This document shows, one piece after another, positions 43,790 to 52,537 of a DNA stretch of 64,000 nt; within the stretch, counting starts at the first letter, position 1, and each line of letters opens with the position of its first letter. The notes beneath the pieces were generated by a model that saw only the letters and a list, made by a program, of their open reading frames with translations, had not been told where the DNA came from and did no database searches. The position numbers and the translations under genes were made by a program. Source of the DNA: an uncultured Acidobacteriota bacterium. Lineage in GTDB: Bacteria; Acidobacteriota; Terriglobia; Terriglobales; Acidobacteriaceae. The stretch covers positions 17,120 to 81,119 of the forward strand of contig CAIQPK010000041.1 of the NCBI GenBank assembly GCA_903873705.1, read 5' to 3'.

Positions 43790-44437
43790 CTAGCCGACCA
43801 GGTGGCCCATTTTTTCCTGCTTGGTTTTGAGGTAGCGCTCGAAGGTGGGTTCGATGGGGATCGAGGCCGAGATGAGCTCGACTACCTTGATGCCGGCTTG
43901 CTCTAAGGCGGCGACTTTTTCCGGGTTGTTGGTGATGAGGCGGACGGATTTGACGCCGAGGTGTTTGAGGATTTCGGCGGGGAGTTCGAATTCGCGGTGG
44001 TCGGCGCGGTAGCCTAGCTCGAGGTTGGCTTCGACGGTGTCGCGGCCCTGGTCCTGGAGCTCGTAGGCGCGGAGTTTGGCCATGAGGCCGATGCCGCGGC
44101 CTTCCTGCTGCTCGTAAAGGAGGATGCCGGCGCCTTCGTCGGCGATACGGGCGAGGGCTAGGTGGAGCTGGTCGTGGCAGTCGCAGCGGATGGAGTGGAA
44201 GACGTCTCCGGTGAGGCACTGGGAGTGGATGCGAATGATGGGGGGCGCGGCGTGGACGTTGCCAATATCTCCCAGGACGAGAGCGACGGCGGACTCGACG
44301 TGCTTCTGGGGCACGGGGTTGTCGGCGGTGGCCGGTTCGGGGTGTTCGATGATGCCTTCGAAGCCGAGAATGCGGAAGTGGGCCCAGCGTGTGGGGAAGT
44401 CTGCTTCGGCGACTTTATGGACGCTGTCAAAAGCCAT
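43790..44437 (-). CDS. ribA: GTP cyclohydrolase II
   Basis: Opens GTP in the first step of riboflavin synthesis. The protein (215 aa) is the stand-alone form, without a 3,4-dihydroxybutanone-phosphate synthase domain. Zn ligands Cys74, Cys85 and Cys87 are in SQCLTGDVFHSIRCDCHDQL. YEQQEGRGIGL, RDTVEANLELGY and LITNNPEKVAALEQAGIKV are standard blocks. ATG 44437 is chosen; the frame extends to 44761 but only by non-protein-like codons. A TATAAT hexamer ends seven bases before this ATG and no Shine-Dalgarno is visible, so translation may be leaderless. No other riboflavin gene is in the window. Confidence 0.93.
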   Translation of the reverse strand: MAFDSVHKVAEADFPTRWAHFRILGFEGIIEHPEPATADNPVPQKHVESAVALVLGDIGNVHAAPPIIRIHSQCLTGDVFHSIRCDCHDQLHLALARIADEGAGILLYEQQEGRGIGLMAKLRAYELQDQGRDTVEANLELGYRADHREFELPAEILKHLGVKSVRLITNNPEKVAALEQAGIKVVELISASIPIEPTFERYLKTKQEKMGHLVG

Positions 44438-44500
44438 AGTGATGATTATAGATTCGCGGCCGATGCTGTTCGATTCATTCGCGGTGCGGCGCGCCTCTGT

Positions 44501-44545
44501 TACCCCACCCACGCCGCAAATTGCGCGGCGTGAATGGGGCACCCC
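44501..44545. repeat. GGGGCACCC hairpin repeat, copy 2
   Basis: Stem CACGCCGC (44510-44517) with GCGGCGTG (44525-44532), flanked by CCCCACC and TGGGGCACCCC. It lies in the spacer 44438-44742, which also holds a GAGATGACA-type repeat and no visible gene. Confidence 0.7.
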
Positions 44546-44600
44546 GATTGTTGTGAGGAGTATGGGCTGAAGTCCGCGCCCTCCAAAAACAAAGGCAACT

Positions 44601-44655
44601 GCAGGTCTCTCCGCTGCGCATCGCAAAAAACGCGATGCTCCGGTTGAGATGACAG
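44601..44655. repeat. GAGATGACA-type intergenic repeat, copy 3
   Basis: GCAGGTCTCTCCGCTGCGCA, an inner hairpin (GCATCGC/GCGATGC) and a CCGGTTGAGATGACAG end. Confidence 0.65.
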
Positions 44656-44742
44656 CGTATGGGTTATGGGGAAAACGAAAGCAAAATTGTGACAATAAAG
44701 AGATATGCGCTTGAGGGTGGAGGCTGCGCGTAGAGTAGAGGC

Positions 44743-46086
44743 GTGGGCGGAAGCAGTTCAAACCTGATCCTGATAACGCTGCTGGTGGAACTGGGCGTGG
44801 CGGCGGCGGTGGCCAGTTCGCTGGCGCGGTCGGTTGCGTTCAAACAGCTGCTGCTGGAGCCTCATCGGAGCAAACGGGAGCAGCTGAAGCTGCTGGCGAT
44901 GGTGTGCGTTCCGCTGATGCTGGGCGTGTGGGGGAGGCGGAGGGAGCCGAACTTCCTGGCAGCGGATCTCTCTTTTGAAGCGGGGATCCTGATTGCGCTG
45001 GTGATGGGGCCTTCGGCGGCAATGATTGGCGCGGTGGCGCTGGCGCTGCCGGCGATCCTGCACCGCGAGTACCTGGCGCTGCCGGTGAATCTGCTGGTGG
45101 CAGGAATCTTTGGCGCGGCTGGACGGTTTCTGCGGGCGGATGAGATCTGGTCGTTTTCGCCGCTGATCGACCTGAGTATTTATCGGTGGGTGCGGGGCAA
45201 GGTGAAGTATCCGCACGTTGATCGGCAGATGCTGCTGCTGGTGCTGATTATGGCTGTGCAGTTTGGGAGCTCCATGCTGGCGCTGTTCCGGCCGAGACGA
45301 TGTTTTGAGTTGTACTCGCGGTCGTGGGCGGTGGAGCTGGCGATCTGTGCGTGCGCGCCGATTGTGGTGGGGATTCCACTGAAGATCTGGAACGCGATCC
45401 GGCTGGACCGCAAGCTGGAGGAGCAGAGCCGGCTGCTGATGGAGGCACGCTTCGACGCGCTGCAACGGCAGATCAATCCGCACTTTCTGTTCAATACGCT
45501 GAACTCGATTGCGTCGCTGATCCGGTCGAAGCCGGAGCTGGCGCGGCAGATGATTGTGAAACTGGCGAACATTCTGCGGGTGCTGCTGAAGGACCGCGAG
45601 GCGTTTGTGCCGTTCAGCGAAGAGCTGGCGTTTACGGATGACTACCTGGATATTGAGGTGGTTCGGTTTGGGGACAAGCTGCGGGTGGTGAAGGAGATCG
45701 CTGAGAACACGCTGGATGTGGTGGTGCCCAGCATGCTGCTGCAGCCGCTGATTGAGAACAGCATCAAGCACGGGCTGGAGCCGCGGATATCGGGTGGGAC
45801 GGTGACGCTGCGGAGCCGACTGGAGGGCGACCAGTTGATTGTGGAGGTGGAGGATGATGGCGTGGGGATGGAGCCGGGGCGGGTGGTGACGCCTCCGCCA
45901 GGTGGGCTGGTGCGGGAGAGCTCGGGTATCGGGATGAAGAATGTGCGGGAGCGCATGGAGGTGCTCTACGGGGATGGTGCGGTGGTGGAGGTGGTGAGCC
46001 GGCCGGGGCGGGGAACGAAGGTGCGGCTGGTGATGCCGCAGGTTGCGGATGCGGGATGGGAGCGTCCGGTAATCGTTATGCGTTGA
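44743..46086 (+). CDS. LytS/YehU-type sensor histidine kinase
   Basis: A 447-aa membrane kinase. The first ~215 residues hold six or so transmembrane helices of the 5TM-5TMR-LYT type. The His_kinase dimerisation segment carries the phospho-acceptor His247 in QINPHFLFNTLNSI. The ATP-binding domain follows (LQPLIENSIKHGLEP, VEDDGVGM, GIGMKNVRERMEVLYG). It starts at GTG 44743. A LytTR-type response regulator usually lies next to this kinase, but none is adjacent: the next gene is eno, so it is an orphan here. It probably reads a cell-wall or small-molecule signal (inferred). Confidence 0.85.
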   Translation: MGGSSSNLILITLLVELGVAAAVASSLARSVAFKQLLLEPHRSKREQLKLLAMVCVPLMLGVWGRRREPNFLAADLSFEAGILIALVMGPSAAMIGAVALALPAILHREYLALPVNLLVAGIFGAAGRFLRADEIWSFSPLIDLSIYRWVRGKVKYPHVDRQMLLLVLIMAVQFGSSMLALFRPRRCFELYSRSWAVELAICACAPIVVGIPLKIWNAIRLDRKLEEQSRLLMEARFDALQRQINPHFLFNTLNSIASLIRSKPELARQMIVKLANILRVLLKDREAFVPFSEELAFTDDYLDIEVVRFGDKLRVVKEIAENTLDVVVPSMLLQPLIENSIKHGLEPRISGGTVTLRSRLEGDQLIVEVEDDGVGMEPGRVVTPPPGGLVRESSGIGMKNVRERMEVLYGDGAVVEVVSRPGRGTKVRLVMPQVADAGWERPVIVMR

Positions 46087-46125
46087 GTTCTGTGTAAGAT
46101 GGCAGACCTGTGGTTGGTAGAATGA

Positions 46126-47582
<1,457 letters not shown>

Positions 47583-47583
<1 letters not shown>

Positions 47584-48266
47584 TGATGCTAGGGTTGCGA
47601 AACTGGGCTGCCGTGGGGCTGGTGTTGGCGGGCTTATCGCCGGTTGGTGTGCGGGCGCAGGACGCAGGGACGGCCGGAGTGATGACCCTGGACGATCTGC
47701 GGGTGTACATGGAAACGATGCATATCAAGGACGCGGACGAACGCGGCGTCCGGGTACAGATGCAGGCACAGAAGAGTCAGCTTCCGCCGTGGTTTCCACA
47801 GAACGTCCTGGACGAGATGACGACGCGGATGTTGACCGCGGACCTTCCGGCGCTGGAGTATCCGTTTGTGAAGTCGTGCGTGAACGCGCAGGAGATGCAC
47901 GCACTTACGGCGCTATTCGCTACTCCCGACGGACAGAGGTATGTTCTGGCAGCGACCGGAGGGATGGTGGCGAAGGAAGCGACGGGGACAGACCCTTTGG
48001 CTGCGCATCAGCAGATGCTGAAGGAGGACCACGGGCTGCCGATGCAGGCGATCGAGGGACTGCCTCGGGAGCAACGGGCGCTAGTGAAGAAGGTGATGGC
48101 TTCCGGGGCGATGAACTGCTTTGGAGCCGGGTTTCAGAAGGCCAGCGGCGCGGTGACGGATGCGCGGACCAGTGCCGCGCGGCAGGTGATCGCGGAGCGC
48201 AGGAGTGAGTTGCAGGCAGCGCAACAGAAGTTTGAGAGTGAGCATCCGGCGGCTGCGGCAAAGTGA
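47583..48266 (+). CDS. Exported hypothetical protein, 227 aa (TAATG-coupled to eno)
   Basis: The start codon shares its first base with the last base of the enolase stop (TAATG), so the two are translationally coupled. A signal peptide is visible (WAAVGLVLAGLSPVGVRAQ). The mature protein is helical: MTLDDLRVYMETMHIKDADE, TRMLTADLPALEYPFVKSCV and a C-terminal coiled coil (ARQVIAERRSELQAAQQKFE). It resembles the DUF2059-like protein encoded next, in size, secretion and a shared helical pattern. Function unknown. Its place in an eno-gpmI gene set is likely a conserved neighbourhood rather than a glycolytic role. Confidence 0.65.
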
Positions 48267-48325
48267 GGCAGCCTTAGTCTTTTGTCCTCCACCTAACGCA
48301 GGGAAAATTGAGGAGCAGGTTAGAC

Positions 48326-48841
48326 ATGATGAAGGCCGGGTGGAAACAGATTGTTGCTGGAGCGTTCTTCTTTGCTGCGGTGTGCGCTTCAGGAGCACAG
48401 ACGGTGGAAACTGCTCCGCCGGTTCATCCGGTAACGGTTGCCCAAGTTAGGCAGCTTCTTGAAATGACGCACACGGTTGAAAACGTTACTTTCGTGATGC
48501 ACACTGCGGTTCGCGACCAGAGGAAGCTGGTTACCGTTCTGCCGGACGGCTTCTGGGATGACTTTGACGTGGAGATCGACAAGATCGACTGGGTCGCGCT
48601 ATCGACGCCGTATTACCAGAAGCATCTCTCGGAAGAAGATGCCAAGGTGATCATCGCGTTTTATTCCACCGAGGTCGGTCAGCGCGCCCTTGCGATGACG
48701 GCCCAGCTGGTGCCGGAGCTGAGCCAAGCCGGGCGCAAATTGGGGGAAGAGATTGGAGCGCGGCTTGGCGAAAAGTATAAGGCCGAGATTGAAGCGCGTA
48801 TGAAGAAGCAGCAGGGCGGCAGCGAAATCCAACTGAAATAG
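48326..48841 (+). CDS. Exported DUF2059-like protein, 171 aa
   Basis: Signal peptide (IVAGAFFFAAVCASGAQ) followed by a helical ~140-aa domain. VAQVRQLLEMTHTVENVTFV and YYQKHLSEEDAKVIIAFYST resemble DUF2059, in which a C-terminal LSxxD..I..FY pattern is characteristic. ATG 48326 is used (GGAGCAGG upstream); a second ATG follows directly. It sits between the preceding exported protein and gpmI, 17 bases before the latter, and is probably in the same operon. Confidence 0.7.
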   Translation: MMKAGWKQIVAGAFFFAAVCASGAQTVETAPPVHPVTVAQVRQLLEMTHTVENVTFVMHTAVRDQRKLVTVLPDGFWDDFDVEIDKIDWVALSTPYYQKHLSEEDAKVIIAFYSTEVGQRALAMTAQLVPELSQAGRKLGEEIGARLGEKYKAEIEARMKKQQGGSEIQLK

Positions 48842-48858
48842 ATTGAGGGTGCAAGAGC

Positions 48859-50475
48859 GTGCGTAAGAACGGACCGGTGATTCTGACGATTCTGGATGGG
48901 TGGGGTATTACTGCTCCGACGGCCGGTAATGCGATTGCGCTGGCGCGTAAGCCGAATTACGACAAGCTGCTGCGCGAGTATCCGAATACCGTGATTCGGG
49001 CCAGCGAGAAGTTTGTGGGGTTGCCGGATGGGCAGATGGGCAACTCCGAGGTGGGGCATTTAAACCTTGGCGCCGGACGTATCGTGCGGATGGATATTAC
49101 GCGGATCGATACGGCGGTGGCGTCGGGGGAGTTTTTTGAAGATGCAACGCTGGTGAAGGCCATGCGTCATGCGGCCGAGGGACAGGCGAGCGGGCGGGCG
49201 CTGCATTTGATCGGGCTGGTGAGCGATGGTGGGGTGCATTCTCATCAGAGGCATCTCCATTCGCTGTTGAAAATGGCGGCGCAGCAGGGGGTGGAGAACG
49301 TTTATGTTCATGCGTTCATGGATGGGCGGGATACGATGCCGACTTCGGGGCTGGGGTACCTGGAGGAGTTGAAGCAGAAGTTTGCGGAATATGGTGTGGG
49401 CAAGATTGCCAGCGTGAGTGGGCGGTACTTTGCTATGGACCGCGACCTGCGCTGGGAGAAAGAGCGCAAGGCGTTCGACGCGATGGTGACCGGGCAGACG
49501 GCAGCGGTGTATGCGGAGCCGCTGGCGCGGGTGCGCGAGAGCTACAGCAATGGCGTAACGGATGAGTTTATTGAGCCGTTTGCTTGCGTGGACGCGAGCG
49601 GCGAGCCGGTAGGGCGGATCAAGGATAACGATGCGGTGATCTGCTTCAACTATCGGGCCGATCGCGTAAGACAAGTGACGCGGATGCTGGCGCGGAAGAG
49701 TGGGCTGGCGGCGGATGGTGGTAAGTCGCTGTCGAAGGCGGAGGAGTTGGATGCGGCGATTCCGCTGCACGAGGTCCCGACAGGGCTGCACTTTGTGACG
49801 ATGACGCAGTATGACCCGAAGTATGCGCTGCCGATGGTGATCCCTCCAGAGAGTATGGATAACCTGTTGGCGAACGTGATGGCCGTGCATTCGCTGCGTA
49901 ACCTGCGCGTGGCGGAGACGGAGAAGTATGCGCATGTGACGTACTTCTTCAATGGCGGGATTGAGAAGCCGTTTGCGGGCGAGGAGCGGGAGCTGGTGGC
50001 ATCGCAGAAGGTGGCGACGTATGACCTGGCGCCGGAGATGAGCGCGAACGGGATTGCGGATGTGGTTTGCCGGTCGATCAATGACACGGCATTTGACGTG
50101 ATCATTGTTAACTTTGCGAACGCGGACATGGTGGGGCACTCGGGGATGATTGCGCCGACGGTGAAGGCGGTTGAGGTTGTCGATGCGTGCCTGGGGCGGA
50201 TTTATCAGGCGGTGAAGCAGCATGGGGCCTCGTGGCTGATTACGGCCGACCATGGGAACGCGGAGATGCTGATCGACCCGGTGAGCGGCGGGCCGCATAC
50301 GGCGCATACGACTAATCCGGTGCCGTTTATTCTGGTGACGGATCAGGGGCGGAAGATTGGCGTTAAGGATGGTGGGTCGCTGCGGGATATTTCGCCGACG
50401 GTGCTGGGGCTGATGGAGTTGGAGTTGCCGAAGCAGATGACGGGTGGGGATTTGCGGGTGGTGGCTAGTCAGTGA
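48859..50475 (+). CDS. gpmI: 2,3-bisphosphoglycerate-independent phosphoglycerate mutase
   Basis: Interconverts 3- and 2-phosphoglycerate. Alkaline-phosphatase-superfamily marks are [10 protein letters not shown] near the N-terminus with a metal-binding Asp, and the nucleophile Ser63 in [18 protein letters not shown]. Further on are [50 protein letters not shown] and ADHGNAE. Length 538 aa is normal. It starts at GTG 48859. Together with eno it makes a partial lower-glycolysis operon, fed by gapA product. Its 3' end overlaps the convergent PIN toxin gene by 11 bases. Confidence 0.96.
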   Translation: MRKNGPVILTILDGWGITAPTAGNAIALARKPNYDKLLREYPNTVIRASEKFVGLPDGQMGNSEVGHLNLGAGRIVRMDITRIDTAVASGEFFEDATLVKAMRHAAEGQASGRALHLIGLVSDGGVHSHQRHLHSLLKMAAQQGVENVYVHAFMDGRDTMPTSGLGYLEELKQKFAEYGVGKIASVSGRYFAMDRDLRWEKERKAFDAMVTGQTAAVYAEPLARVRESYSNGVTDEFIEPFACVDASGEPVGRIKDNDAVICFNYRADRVRQVTRMLARKSGLAADGGKSLSKAEELDAAIPLHEVPTGLHFVTMTQYDPKYALPMVIPPESMDNLLANVMAVHSLRNLRVAETEKYAHVTYFFNGGIEKPFAGEERELVASQKVATYDLAPEMSANGIADVVCRSINDTAFDVIIVNFANADMVGHSGMIAPTVKAVEVVDACLGRIYQAVKQHGASWLITADHGNAEMLIDPVSGGPHTAHTTNPVPFILVTDQGRKIGVKDGGSLRDISPTVLGLMELELPKQMTGGDLRVVASQ

Positions 50476-50947
50476 GTGAAGCGAGGAAGGCTTGCCGGAG
50501 GTCGTTGCTGACGTAGAAATTGGTGTGTGACGCGAGGCGTTCGATCTGTGCACCACCATCAATCAAGTTGGCTTTATGTGCCGCCTGCAATACGCCGAGT
50601 GTGCCAAAGACCTTGAACCCGAAAAGGGATTCGGCTATGGTGCGAGCCTTTCTCTCATCGATCAGGAGGATCGTTGCGCTGGTATCGCAAGCGAGTTCAA
50701 TGGCTGCCCGCTCTCCGCCGTCGAGACCATCGAGATCGGTCGCGAGCGAGATTGATGAGGACTGTACCTTGATCCAGCCGGGGAGTGCTGTTGTCCAGGT
50801 TCTGACAGCCTGGGGGGCTTTCGGGTTGCGCAGTTCGTCGAGGACTGCGCCGGGGATCAGGACTTCATGATACAGCGACGGAAGAATGCTCTCGATACCC
50901 AACTGCAACAAGTAGTTAAGCGGAGAGGTATCGGCTACGACGGTCAT
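50465..50947 (-). CDS. PIN-domain toxin (DUF3368-type)
   Basis: A 160-aa putative ribonuclease toxin. Acidic PIN residues are visible: Asp6 in [12 protein letters not shown], Glu/Asp in [11 protein letters not shown], and Asp in [13 protein letters not shown]3368 proteins pair with UPF0175 antitoxins, and exactly such a gene lies upstream with overlapping stop and start (TGATG). Together they form a type II toxin-antitoxin module. The 3' end overlaps gpmI by 11 bases on the other strand. Confidence 0.85.
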   Translation of the reverse strand: MTVVADTSPLNYLLQLGIESILPSLYHEVLIPGAVLDELRNPKAPQAVRTWTTALPGWIKVQSSSISLATDLDGLDGGERAAIELACDTSATILLIDERKARTIAESLFGFKVFGTLGVLQAAHKANLIDGGAQIERLASHTNFYVSNDLRQAFLASLTD

Positions 50948-51210
50948 CAGGGAAGTAGACCCTGCGCCCGAAGGTGGTCACTGGTTTGAATATCCTGGAT
51001 CAGGTCTTCGACACCATACGTCGTGGCGGGCACACCATTCGCGTGAAGAAAATCCATAAACTCCAGTCTTTCCATTCCCAGGAGTTTTCTACCGTCGGGG
51101 CGGCTGATCGCGTTAGTGCGTACGCCTTCCAAAACTACCGCTTCAAGAGCTTCGCGAGCGGCATTTTCGTGTTGGGCAATGTCGTTGGGGAGTTCGACAG
51201 TCAGCGTCAT
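50947..51210 (-). CDS. UPF0175-family antitoxin
   Basis: An 87-aa antitoxin partner of the PIN-domain toxin. The N-terminal MTLTVELPNDIAQHENAARE is the ribbon and first helix. LEFMDFLHANGVPATTYGVE then DLIQDI is typical of UPF0175 proteins. ATG 51210 starts it; the stop overlaps the toxin start codon (TGATG), giving antitoxin-first coupling. Antitoxins of this type usually repress their own promoter. No palindrome was recognised with confidence just upstream. Confidence 0.82.
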   Translation of the reverse strand: MTLTVELPNDIAQHENAAREALEAVVLEGVRTNAISRPDGRKLLGMERLEFMDFLHANGVPATTYGVEDLIQDIQTSDHLRAQGLLP

Positions 51211-51275
51211 GACTATAATTTACATCGGATGGGTTGTAGCCGCATGCAGTGGTAAAACGAGATGCTTCGCCATTG

Positions 51276-51548
51276 TCATTGAGAAGAAAACCAATAGTCA
51301 TGCATACGTTGCAGGAAATCGTGGGTAATGGGGTATCCGGATGACGAACCGATCACCGAATCGACGGGACATTTTGGGCACAGTGCTGTTTGCTCGTCGT
51401 CGACCCAAACGTCTATCTCGTTAGGGGAAAACGTCGCAAGGCAGTAAAAGCAACCGCAGACTTCACTGGTCAAAAGTTCTTTACGATGACGACTGCAGTG
51501 CTTGTGGGCGGCGATGTGGTCGCCAAACGCAAGGTTGAGTCTCAACAT
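51276..51548 (-). CDS. Small cysteine-rich protein (zinc-ribbon-like)
   Basis: A 90-aa protein with two CxxC pairs: CGCFYC (about residues 31-36) and CPKC (57-60), spaced as in a zinc ribbon. The rest reads TFSPNEIDVWVDDEQTALCP then PITHDFLQRMHDYW. I recall similar small conserved proteins of unknown function in many bacteria. The ATG 51548 has no clear ribosome site. It lies between the toxin-antitoxin pair and recR in the same direction. Confidence 0.65.
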   Translation of the reverse strand: MLRLNLAFGDHIAAHKHCSRHRKELLTSEVCGCFYCLATFSPNEIDVWVDDEQTALCPKCPVDSVIGSSSGYPITHDFLQRMHDYWFSSQ

Positions 51549-51568
51549 AAATAAAGTTTAGCGCGGCG

Positions 51569-52168
51569 CTAGAGTTCGCGGCGGCCTTCTAAGGCGCGGG
51601 TCATGGTTACTTCGTCGGCGTACTCGATGTCGGAGCCGGCAGGGACGCCGGTGGCGATGCGGGTGATGCGGAGCTTCGGGTGGGTACGGCGGATTTCGTC
51701 GAGGAGGTAGCGAGCGGTGGCTTCGCCTTCGACCGTGGGGCTGGTGGCGAGGATGAGCTCTTCTGTTTCGGTTAGACGGGGCCAGAGGTTGCGGAGGCGG
51801 AGCTGCTCGGGGCCGATGCCGTTTACCGGGGAGAGGGTGCCGTGGAGGACGTGGTAGAGGCCGTTGAAGCTGCGGGTTTTTTCTATGCCGGCTATGTTGG
51901 TGGGCTCTTCTACTACGCAGATGAGGTGGTGATTGCGCGTGGGGCTGGTGCAGTAGGCGCAGGGGTCCTGGTCGGTGATGTTGTTGCAGAGTGAGCAGAG
52001 GCGGAGATGCTGGCGGAGGGACTTGATGGCTTCGGCGAGGGCGTTGGCGTCGGCGTCAGTGGAGCGGAGGATGTGGAAGGCGTAGCGCTGCGCCGACTTG
52101 GTGCCTACGCCGGGGAGCTTGCGGAGTTCGTCGATGAGGCGAGCCATGGGCTCGGCGAAGCGTTGCAT
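51569..52168 (-). CDS. recR: Recombination mediator protein RecR
   Basis: Helps RecF/RecO load RecA on gapped DNA. A helix-hairpin-helix is at residues 18-27 (KLPGVGTKSA). The C4 zinc finger is Cys58, Cys61, Cys70 and Cys73 (CSLCNNITDQDPCAYC). A Toprim domain follows (ICVVEEPTNIAGIEK, TETEELILATSPTVEGEATA, ITRIATGVPAGSDIEYADEV). Length 199 aa is standard. It is last in the set dnaX, ybaB, recR, a common bacterial arrangement. Confidence 0.96.
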   Translation of the reverse strand: MQRFAEPMARLIDELRKLPGVGTKSAQRYAFHILRSTDADANALAEAIKSLRQHLRLCSLCNNITDQDPCAYCTSPTRNHHLICVVEEPTNIAGIEKTRSFNGLYHVLHGTLSPVNGIGPEQLRLRNLWPRLTETEELILATSPTVEGEATARYLLDEIRRTHPKLRITRIATGVPAGSDIEYADEVTMTRALEGRREL

Positions 52169-52175
52169 AAAGGCA

Positions 52176-52210
52176 GTGGGTAGACGGTGGTGGGTAGAGC
52201 GTAGTGAGCA
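52176..52210 (+). repeat. Heptamer tandem array, 5 units
   Basis: GTGGGTA, GACGGTG, GTGGGTA, GAGCGTA and GTGAGCA in register, in the 45-base gap between ybaB and recR. Confidence 0.65.
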
Positions 52211-52213
52211 GGC

Positions 52214-52501
52214 TTAGAAGCCGGGGAGGCCGAGGCTGCCGAGGAGGCCGGCGGCGTTGGATTGGGCGGCTTCGTCGGCTTTACGGCTGGCCTGGTTGAT
52301 GGCGGCGATGATGAGGTCTTCGAGCATGGTGATGTCGGTTGCGGCGGCACTGGCGGCGGAGGGGGCAATGGTGAGTTTGAGGAGGTCTTTTTTGGCGTTC
52401 ATGCGGACGGAGACGGCGCCGCCTCCGGAGTCGGCTTCGACTATGGTGGCGGTGAGTTTCTGGTCCATTTGTTCCTGCATGGCGCGGATCTGATCCATCA
52501 T
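52214..52501 (-). CDS. ybaB: YbaB/EbfC-family nucleoid-associated protein
   Basis: Small DNA-binding protein of 95 aa, a dimer of tweezer shape. The helix MMDQIRAMQEQMDQKLTATI is followed by a strand region (DSGGGAVSVRMNAKKDLLKL), then AAATDITMLEDLIIAAINQA and a flexible end. GAGG lies seven bases before ATG 52501. It lies between dnaX and recR, the usual place for this gene. Confidence 0.93.
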   Translation of the reverse strand: MMDQIRAMQEQMDQKLTATIVEADSGGGAVSVRMNAKKDLLKLTIAPSAASAAATDITMLEDLIIAAINQASRKADEAAQSNAAGLLGSLGLPGF

Positions 52502-52537
52502 GGCGAGGCCTCGTAGGGTTTGATGCGGTGTTGGGTG

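Noticed and set aside
49060..50562. A 500-codon leftward frame opposite gpmI
   Set aside because: Mirror frame of a clear phosphoglycerate mutase.
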